Shown piece by piece: positions 58,270-64,000 of a stretch of DNA of 64,000 bases. The notes under the pieces are model-generated. The model was not told where the DNA came from, searched no databases, and was given only the letters and a program-made list of their open reading frames with translations. Source of the DNA: Nocardiopsis quinghaiensis (lineage in GTDB: Bacteria; Actinomycetota; Actinomycetes; Streptosporangiales; Streptosporangiaceae); the NCBI RefSeq assembly GCF_008638365.1, contig NZ_VWVU01000002.1, positions 124,001 through 188,000 on the forward strand, given 5' to 3'. The translations under genes were made by a program, and so were the position numbers. Each line of letters starts with the position of its first letter. Within the stretch, counting starts at the first letter, position 1.

Positions 58270-61200
58270 GTGTCGTCTGAGGCGTCTCAACCCCTGACAG
58301 ATTTCGGTCCCAACGAGTGGTTGGTCGAGGAGCTTTATCAGAAGTACTTGAACGACCCGAACTCCGTTGACAAGGCCTGGTGGAACTTCTTCGCGGACTA
58401 CAAGCCCGCGGAGACTGCTGGTGCGAAGGGTGGGGGCGGCGCGAAGGCGCAGGCCGAGAAGGCCCCCACGGCCTCCTCACCCGAGAAGAAGCCGAGTGCC
58501 CCCAGCGCCCCTGCCTCCAAGCAGAGCGGCAAGAAGGACGACAGCAAGAAGAAGGACGACAAGGAGAGCAAGGACGAGGCCCTCCAGGTCAAGCAGGAGC
58601 GCCTGCGCGGGGCGTCCGCGCGGACCGCGACCAACATGGAGTCGAGCCTGGGGCTGCCCACCGCGACGAGTGTGCGCGCGGTACCGGTCAAACTGCTCTT
58701 CGACAACCGCATCGTCATCAACAACCACCTCCGACGCGGCCGTGGCGGGAAGGTCTCCTTCACCCACCTCATCGGCTACGCGATGGTCAGGGCCCTCAAG
58801 GCCCTGCCGGAGATGAACCACTCCTACGCGGAGGTCGACGGCAAGCCCGGCGTCGCCAAGCCCGAACACGTGAACTTCGGACTGGCGATCGACCTGCAGA
58901 AGCCCGACGGCTCGCGCCAGCTCGTCGTCCCCTCCATCAAGAAGTCCGACGAGATGGACTTCAAGGAGTTCTGGGGCGGCTACGAGGACCTGGTCCGCAA
59001 GGCCCGCAACAACAAGCTGGGCGTGCCGGACTTCCAGGGCACCACCATCAGCCTCACCAACCCCGGCGGCATCGGCACCGTGCACTCGGTCCCGCGCCTG
59101 ATGCCGGGCCAGGGCACCATCCTGGGCGTGGGCGCGATGGAGTACCCGGCCGAGTTCCAGGGCGCCTCCTCCGACACCCTGGCCGAGCTGGGCATCAGCA
59201 AGGTCATGACGCTGACCTCCACCTACGACCACCGCATCATCCAGGGTGCGCAGTCCGGTGAGTTCCTGCGCCGGATCCACCAGCTGCTGCTGGGCGAGGA
59301 CGGTTTCTACGACGAGGTCTTCAACTCGCTGCGCATCCCCTACGAGCCGGTGCGCTGGGTGCAGGACATCCACGTCAACAAGGCCACCCAGCTCGACAAG
59401 GCCACCCGGGTCCAGGAGCTGGTCCACGCCTACCGCGTGCGCGGCCACCTGATGGCCGACACCAACCCGCTCGACCACGAGCAGCGCAAGCACCCCGACC
59501 TGGACGTGCTCGAACACGGCCTGACCCTGTGGGACCTGGACCGCGAGTTCCCGACCGGGGGCTTCGGCGGCAAGCAGGTCATGAAGCTCCGCGACGTCCT
59601 GGGCGTACTCCGCAACACCTACTGCCGCACGGTGGGTATCGAGTACATGCACATCCAGAGCCCGGAGGAGCGGGAGTGGATCCAGACGCACGTCGAGCGC
59701 GAGCACGAGAAGCTCGACCGCGACGAGCAGCTGCACATCCTGCACCGGCTCAACAGCGCCGAGGCCTTCGAGACCTTCCTGCAGACCAAGTACGTGGGTC
59801 AGAAGCGCTTCTCCCTGGAGGGCGGCGAGTCGCTGATTCCGCTGCTGGACGGCGTGATCTCCAGGGCGGCCAGGGCCGAGCTGGACGAGGCCGTCATCGG
59901 CATGGCCCACCGCGGCCGCCTGAACGTGCTGGCCAACATCTGCGGCAAGTCCTACGGGCAGATCTTCGGTGAGTTCGAGGGCAACCTCGACCCGCGCAGC
60001 GCGCACGGCTCAGGCGACGTCAAGTACCACCTGGGCACCGAGGGCACCTTCGAGACCCACGACGGCAACAGGATCAACATCTCGCTGTCGGCCAACCCCT
60101 CCCACCTGGAGACGGTCGACCCGGTCGCCGAGGGCATCGTTCGCGCCAAGCAGGACGTGCTCAACAAGGGCCCGCAGGGCTTCACGGTGCTGCCGATCCT
60201 GATCCACGGCGACGCCGCGTTCGCCGGACAGGGCGTGGTCGCCGAGACGCTGAACCTGTCGCAGCTGCGCGGCTACCGGACCGGCGGCACGGTGCACGTC
60301 ATCGTGAACAACCAGGTGGGCTTCACCACCTCGCCGGACGACAGCCGCTCCAGCGTCTACGCCACGGACGTGGCCCGGATGGTGCAGGCGCCGATCTTCC
60401 ACGTCAACGGGGACGACCCCGAGGCCGTGGTCCGGGTCGCGCACCTGGCCTTCGCCTACCGGCAGACGTTCAACAAGGACGTCGTGATCGACCTGGTCTG
60501 CTACCGCCGCCGCGGTCACAACGAGGGCGACAACCCGGCGTTCACCCAGCCTCTGATGTACGACGTCATCGACGCCAAGCGCTCCACCCGCAAGCTGTTC
60601 ACCGAGGCCCTCATCGGCCGCGGCGACATCACGGTGGAGGACGCGGAGTCGGCGCTGCGCGACTACCAGTCCGAGCTGGAACGGGCCTTCACCGAGACCC
60701 GCGAGGTCGAGAAGAAGCCGGTCGAGCCGGGTGCGGTGGTCAAGCCCGAGGTGTTCACCGAGAGCCGCCTGGACCACACCGCGGTCGAGACCGCGATCAG
60801 CACCGAGGCGGTCAAGCGGATCGTGGACACCCAGGTGTCGCTGCCCGAGGGCTTCACCCCGCACCCGCGGCTGGCTCCCCAGCTGGCCCGGCGCGCGTCG
60901 ATGGTCGAGTCCGACGCCATCGACTGGGCGACCGGTGAGCTGCTGGCCTTCGGCGGTCTGCTGATGGACGGCCACCCGGTCCGCCTGATCGGCCAGGACA
61001 CCCGCCGCGGTACCTTCGGCCAGCGCCACGCCACGCTGATGGACCGCGAGACCGGTGAGACCCACACGCCGCTCAAGACGTTCGACGACGGCATCACCCG
61101 GTTCCACGTGCACGACTCGCTGCTGAGCGAGTACGCGGCGCTGGGCTTCGAGTACGGCTACTCGCTCACCCGCCCCGACGCGCTGGTGATGTGGGAGGCC

Positions 61201-61944
61201 CAGTTCGGCGACTTCGTCAACGGCGCCCAGACCATCATCGACGAGTACATGAGCGCGGGCGAGCAGAAGTGGGGCCAGCGCTCCAGCGTGACCCTGCTGC
61301 TGCCGCACGGCTACGAGGGCCAGGGGCCGGACCACTCCTCCGCGCGCATCGAGCGCTTCCTGCAGCTGTGCGCGCAGGAGAACATGACGGTGGCCTACCC
61401 GAGCAACCCGGCGAGCTACTTCCACCTGCTGCGCTGGCAGGCCAAGTCGCCGTTCCAGCGTCCGCTGGTGGTGTTCACGCCCAAGTCGCTGCTGCGTCTG
61501 AAGACCGCGACCTCGGCCACCGAGGACTTCACCTCGGGCCACTTCCAGCCGCTGATCACGGACGGCTCGATCGCGCCGGACAAGGTGCGCCGCGTGGTGC
61601 TGTGCACGGGCAAGGTCTACTACGAGCTGGACGCCGCGCGCCGCAAGAGCGGTGACAAGCACACCGCGATCATCCGGACGGAGCGGCTCTACCCGCTGCC
61701 GATCGAGGAGATCCGCGAGCAGCTCAGGGCCTACCCGAACGCGGGCGAGGTCCTGTGGGTGCAGGAGGAGCCGGCGAACATGGGCCCGTGGCCCTTCGTC
61801 GCGCTGGTCTTCTCCGAACAGCTCGACCGACCGTTCACCCGGATCTCGCGTCCGGCCTCCTCCGCGCCCGCGGCCGGTTCGGCCAAGCGCCACGAGGCCG
61901 AACAGCGTGCCCTGGTGGACACGGTGTTCCCGCCCGCCGACTAG
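58270..61944 (+). CDS. kgd: Multifunctional 2-oxoglutarate dehydrogenase E1/E2 (Kgd, SucA-like)
   Basis: About 1224 aa, the actinobacterial fusion of succinyltransferase (E2-like, without lipoyl domain) and E1 of 2-oxoglutarate dehydrogenase, acting in the TCA cycle. GTG at 58270 is taken because the mycobacterial protein also begins shortly before FGPNEWLVEE. N-terminal segment (~10-45), then a Lys/Ser/Pro/Asp-rich flexible linker (~60-115), the E2 catalytic domain (~120-340) with His321 in TYDHRIIQG, and the thiamine-diphosphate E1 domain (HRGRLNVLANI; GDAAFAGQGVVAETLNL near 645; CYRRRGHNEGDNPAFTQP). Complete length compared with the ~1230-aa M. tuberculosis Kgd. A small gene follows after 16 bp. 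Confidence 0.96.
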   Translation: MSSEASQPLTDFGPNEWLVEELYQKYLNDPNSVDKAWWNFFADYKPAETAGAKGGGGAKAQAEKAPTASSPEKKPSAPSAPASKQSGKKDDSKKKDDKESKDEALQVKQERLRGASARTATNMESSLGLPTATSVRAVPVKLLFDNRIVINNHLRRGRGGKVSFTHLIGYAMVRALKALPEMNHSYAEVDGKPGVAKPEHVNFGLAIDLQKPDGSRQLVVPSIKKSDEMDFKEFWGGYEDLVRKARNNKLGVPDFQGTTISLTNPGGIGTVHSVPRLMPGQGTILGVGAMEYPAEFQGASSDTLAELGISKVMTLTSTYDHRIIQGAQSGEFLRRIHQLLLGEDGFYDEVFNSLRIPYEPVRWVQDIHVNKATQLDKATRVQELVHAYRVRGHLMADTNPLDHEQRKHPDLDVLEHGLTLWDLDREFPTGGFGGKQVMKLRDVLGVLRNTYCRTVGIEYMHIQSPEEREWIQTHVEREHEKLDRDEQLHILHRLNSAEAFETFLQTKYVGQKRFSLEGGESLIPLLDGVISRAARAELDEAVIGMAHRGRLNVLANICGKSYGQIFGEFEGNLDPRSAHGSGDVKYHLGTEGTFETHDGNRINISLSANPSHLETVDPVAEGIVRAKQDVLNKGPQGFTVLPILIHGDAAFAGQGVVAETLNLSQLRGYRTGGTVHVIVNNQVGFTTSPDDSRSSVYATDVARMVQAPIFHVNGDDPEAVVRVAHLAFAYRQTFNKDVVIDLVCYRRRGHNEGDNPAFTQPLMYDVIDAKRSTRKLFTEALIGRGDITVEDAESALRDYQSELERAFTETREVEKKPVEPGAVVKPEVFTESRLDHTAVETAISTEAVKRIVDTQVSLPEGFTPHPRLAPQLARRASMVESDAIDWATGELLAFGGLLMDGHPVRLIGQDTRRGTFGQRHATLMDRETGETHTPLKTFDDGITRFHVHDSLLSEYAALGFEYGYSLTRPDALVMWEAQFGDFVNGAQTIIDEYMSAGEQKWGQRSSVTLLLPHGYEGQGPDHSSARIERFLQLCAQENMTVAYPSNPASYFHLLRWQAKSPFQRPLVVFTPKSLLRLKTATSATEDFTSGHFQPLITDGSIAPDKVRRVVLCTGKVYYELDAARRKSGDKHTAIIRTERLYPLPIEEIREQLRAYPNAGEVLWVQEEPANMGPWPFVALVFSEQLDRPFTRISRPASSAPAAGSAKRHEAEQRALVDTVFPPAD

Positions 61945-61960
61945 CAGGCGGGGGAACGAC

Positions 61961-62140
61961 GTGTACTACACCGATCGCGGAATCGAGGAGTTGGAGAGCC
62001 GCCGCGGCGACGAGGAGGTCAGCTTCGCCTGGCTCGCCGAGCAGCTGCGGGCGTTCACCGACATCAACCCCGAGTTCGAGACCCCGGTCGACCGGCTGGC
62101 CACCTGGCTGGCCCGGCTGGACGACGAGGACGACGAGTAG
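61961..62140 (+). CDS. 59-aa acidic protein encoded after kgd (DUF6104-like)
   Basis: GTG at 61961 gives MYYTDRGIEELESRRGDEEV...TPVDRLATWLARLDDEDDE, with GGGGAAC upstream. It is highly charged and probably helical. I recall a conserved actinobacterial family of this exact size and pattern, placed downstream of kgd in Streptomyces and labelled DUF6104; this is from memory. It begins 16 bp after the kgd stop and is almost surely in the same transcript; two hairpins follow it. Function unknown. Confidence 0.82.
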   Translation: MYYTDRGIEELESRRGDEEVSFAWLAEQLRAFTDINPEFETPVDRLATWLARLDDEDDE

Positions 62141-62142
62141 GA

Positions 62143-62163
62143 ACCGTTCGCGGCGCGAACGGT
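62143..62163 (+). terminator. First hairpin after the kgd operon
   Basis: ACCGTTCG (62143-62150) pairs perfectly with CGAACGGT (62156-62163) over a 5-base loop, starting 2 bp after the stop codon. Confidence 0.5.
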
Positions 62164-62165
62164 GA

Positions 62166-62194
62166 GGGGCCCGGGTCACCACGACCCGGGCCCC
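62166..62194 (+). terminator. Second, stronger terminator of the kgd operon
   Basis: A perfect 12-bp stem GGGGCCCGGGTC/GACCCGGGCCCC (62166-62177 with 62183-62194), loop ACCAC, followed by TTCG. Two tandem hairpins suggest a need for tight termination. Confidence 0.75.
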
Positions 62195-62458
62195 TTCGCG
62201 TGTTCCGGGCCGGGTCGGGCTCCGGTCGCGCGGGAACCTGAGGGCGCGGGGCACGTGCGGGTGCCCGACCGCCTCCCGCCGTATGGGGGCGGGCTTCGGG
62301 GGATGGTGCGTCCTCGGTTTCCCCAGGCCGTGCGGACGGCCCGGACGGCCCGGTCGGCCACTCGACCGCAGGCCCCGGCGACCCCGGTGCCGCCCCGGTC
62401 CGGGCCCCCGTGGCCTCGGGGTACACCCGGGGGTCTCCCTGAACCGACCCGTAGATCC

Positions 62459-62499
62459 GCGACATATCTTGAGTTCCCCAGACACGCGACATATCGTGA
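62459..62499. promoter_or_regulatory. Direct repeats GCGACATATCKTGA (candidate PadR sites)
   Basis: GCGACATATCTTGA (62459-62472) and GCGACATATCGTGA (62486-62499) are 27 bp apart and differ at one base. The second is flanked by CACG to its left, giving CACG-N8-CGTG symmetry. They lie 31-71 bp before the DUF4097-like gene, whose operon ends in a PadR gene, so PadR autoregulation is likely. Confidence 0.55.
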
Positions 62500-62529
62500 A
62501 GCCACGGAGCGAGCGAAAGGGGTCACACG

Positions 62530-63381
62530 ATGGCACGTTGGACCATCGACAGGCCGATGACCCAGACACTGGACGGCATCGTCGCGTTGCGGGTCCGGAT
62601 CATCGGAGGCCACGTCAACATTCTTCCCACCGACGACCCGGTCACCTTCGAGGTCACCGACATCGTCGGCGAGCCCCTCCTGGTCACGCAGGAGGCGGGC
62701 ATCCTCACCATCCACTACGAGGACCTCACCAGTCAGGGACTCCTGGACCGGCTGCGGCCCGTCCAGCTCAGCGGCTACAAGCGGGTGCAGCACCGGAAGG
62801 CCACCGTGAACCTGCGGCTACCCAAGGACTGCCCGGTCGAGGTCAGCACGGCCAGCGCGTCGATCGTGGCCGCCGGGCTCAGCGCCCGCAGCCATCTGCG
62901 GACCGCCTCCGGGGAGATCACCCTCGACGACACCGCTGGGGAGACCGAGATCGGCACCGTCTCGGGCAGCACCGCCGTGCGCAACCCCCACGGCACCCTC
63001 AAGTTCAACAGCGTCAGCGGTCAGCTGGCGGTGGCGGGTGGACGGCTCTCCGCGATGAAGGCCAAGACCGTCTCCGGACAGCTGCTGGCCGACACCGACA
63101 TCGCCCCGGCGGGGCGGGTCCGGCTCAACTCGATCTCCGGCGAGATCGCCCTGCGGGTGCCCTCCGAGACCTCGGCGGCCGTGGAGCTGCGCACCGCGAA
63201 GGCCCCGGTGGAGTCCGACTTCGGCCTGGACCGCCGCAACGCCCCGGGCAGGACGGTCCTGAGCGGGAAGATCGGCGGCGGCGTCGACCCGGCGTCCATC
63301 ACCATCAACTCCGCGTCCGGCCGGACGGCGCTGCTGCGGCGCGCGCCCGAGGCTCCGGCCGCGATTCCCGAGGGGGCCTGA
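62530..63381 (+). CDS. DUF4097-like beta-repeat protein
   Basis: A 283-aa protein from ATG 62530. Short beta-strand repeats with a recurring T-[AV]-S-G-[EQS] pattern (LRTASGEITLDDTAGETEIGTVSGSTAVRN, LKFNSVSGQLAVAGG, KTVSGQLLADT, RLNSISGEIALRV, INSASGRTALL) fit the DUF4097/adhesin-like beta-helix family. There is no signal peptide, so it is probably cytosolic. It is followed directly (0 bp) by the PadR gene; this pairing is common in actinomycetes, and the family may act as a partner or co-sensor of the regulator. Function unknown. Confidence 0.85.
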   Translation: MARWTIDRPMTQTLDGIVALRVRIIGGHVNILPTDDPVTFEVTDIVGEPLLVTQEAGILTIHYEDLTSQGLLDRLRPVQLSGYKRVQHRKATVNLRLPKDCPVEVSTASASIVAAGLSARSHLRTASGEITLDDTAGETEIGTVSGSTAVRNPHGTLKFNSVSGQLAVAGGRLSAMKAKTVSGQLLADTDIAPAGRVRLNSISGEIALRVPSETSAAVELRTAKAPVESDFGLDRRNAPGRTVLSGKIGGGVDPASITINSASGRTALLRRAPEAPAAIPEGA

Positions 63382-64000
63382 ATGAGCACCATCTTCGGCC
63401 ACGGAAGACTCCGGCTCTACCTGCTCAAGCTGCTGGACGAGAACCCGCGGCACGGTTACGAGATCATCAGCCTGCTCCGCGACCGCTTCCTCGGGGTGTA
63501 CTCGCCCTCGCCCGGAACCATCTACCCCCGGCTCGCGCGGCTGGAGGAGGAGGGGCTGGTCACCCACACCGAGGAGGGCGGCCGCAAGGTCTACCGCCTC
63601 ACCGACAAGGGCCGCGAGGAACTGCGTGAGCGCAGCGGCGACCTGAACGACCTGGAGCGGGAGATCACCGACTCGGTGCGCGACATCGCCCGCGCGGTCA
63701 AGCAGGACGTGCGGGCGACGATCAGCTCGCTGCGTGAGGAGCTGAAGTTCGCCTCCGGAGAGGCGCGCCGCCCCGATTCCGGGGAGGGCCCGCGCGGCTC
63801 CGAGGGCTCCGAGGAGGCCGGGGAGCCGTCCGGGGAGCACCGTGAGCGGCACGGGAGGCAGGGCTGCGAGGAGGGCTCGCGGTGGACCCGTGAGTGGGGG
63901 CGCTTCTCCCAGGGTTTCGGTGCCTTCGGCGCCGCCTGGGGCCGGGGCGACTCCGAGCGCGCCTCACAGGCCCCGGAGTTCGAGCGGGCGCTGCGCGACT
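63382..64000 (+). CDS. PadR-family regulator (3' end outside window)
   Basis: At least 206 residues; the gene continues beyond the window. ATG 63382 abuts the stop of the DUF4097-like gene, with GAGGGGG upstream. The PadR winged helix is complete at residues ~1-95: RLRLYLLKLLDENPRHGYEIISLLRDRFLGVYSPSPGTIYPRLARLEEEGLVTHTEEGGRKVYRLTDKGREELRER. It is followed by a long charged helix (EREITDSVRDIARAVKQDVRATISSLREEL) and a Gly/Glu/Arg-rich tail, longer than compact PadR proteins. It probably binds the direct repeats before the operon. Confidence 0.9.
   Translation, partial: MSTIFGHGRLRLYLLKLLDENPRHGYEIISLLRDRFLGVYSPSPGTIYPRLARLEEEGLVTHTEEGGRKVYRLTDKGREELRERSGDLNDLEREITDSVRDIARAVKQDVRATISSLREELKFASGEARRPDSGEGPRGSEGSEEAGEPSGEHRERHGRQGCEEGSRWTREWGRFSQGFGAFGAAWGRGDSERASQAPEFERALRD

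Larger units (their letters stand above)
62141..62529. other. Gap after the kgd operon; terminators and PadR-type repeats
   Basis: The 389-bp gap has two hairpins at its start and two direct repeats at its end, both listed separately. The middle is GC-rich with no credible gene. Confidence 0.5.

Noticed and set aside
1..64000. CRISPR arrays, insertion sequences, prophage or integrated elements, tRNA and rRNA genes
   Set aside because: No regularly spaced repeats, transposase, integrase or attachment duplications, and no tRNA cloverleaf sequence noticed by eye.

Overview
The window is high-GC actinobacterial chromosome. GTG starts, 4-bp ATGA/GTGA gene overlaps, apparently leaderless genes with a TANNNT box 6-7 bases before the start codon, an actinobacterial-type multifunctional 2-oxoglutarate dehydrogenase (Kgd) and a gylR-glpK-glpF-glpD glycerol block all fit. 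A perfect CelR/CebR operator suggests a cellulose-using actinomycete near Nocardiopsis, Thermobifida or Streptomonospora; that placement is inference. Almost everything is core or catabolic chromosome. I see no insertion sequence, integrase, prophage, CRISPR array, tRNA or rRNA.

Layout. 1-7.1 kb: the 3' part of a coiled-coil protein, a glycosylase-like protein, a DCC-family thiol protein, an LPVTG cell-wall protein with a probable TTG start, a small membrane protein, and a translationally coupled AAA+ ATPase/TPR-membrane pair facing a 16-bp perfect palindrome. 7.2-13.5 kb (minus): a complete Opp/Dpp-type peptide ABC operon. 13.8-17.8 kb: small proteins and a gluconate module (gntK, FadR-type regulator, gntP). 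18.2-20.4 kb: DJ-1-family gene with a MarR gene, then threonine aldolase. 20.5-26.1 kb: the glycerol regulon, with four matching operator-like boxes. 26.2 kb: a cold-shock protein. 26.9-34.0 kb (minus): a second Opp-type ABC operon followed by a LacI regulator; its promoter region carries a perfect TGGGAGCGCTCCCA box plus two AACCGG sites, and a third AACCGG site lies before the lacI gene, which suggests oligosaccharide rather than peptide uptake. 34.1-38.2 kb: a Nei-type DNA glycosylase and a 1039-aa SF1-helicase/nuclease-like protein whose catalytic motifs look destroyed. 38.3-46.8 kb: amine/amino-acid catabolism (PucR regulator, gabT, Lrp; second PucR, class III aminotransferase, mmsA). 47-51.7 kb: Cys-rich mini-protein, nitrilase-family hydrolase, and a TetR-ABC exporter operon. 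52-57.7 kb: alpha/beta hydrolase, small VTT-like membrane protein, rlmN, a Suppressor-of-fused-domain protein, MFS transporter, BlaI-type regulator. 58.3-62.1 kb: kgd and a 59-aa satellite gene. 62.5-64 kb: DUF4097-like protein and a PadR regulator cut by the window end.

How the genes work together. Several blocks are self-contained regulator-plus-target modules, and the sequence between the genes shows matching dyads: GylR with glp, the FadR-type regulator with gntP, MarR with the DJ-1 gene, TetR with the exporter, PadR with DUF4097, and LacI/CelR with the second Opp operon. In both Opp operons a strong hairpin separates the binding-protein gene from the first permease, which probably sets binding-protein excess.
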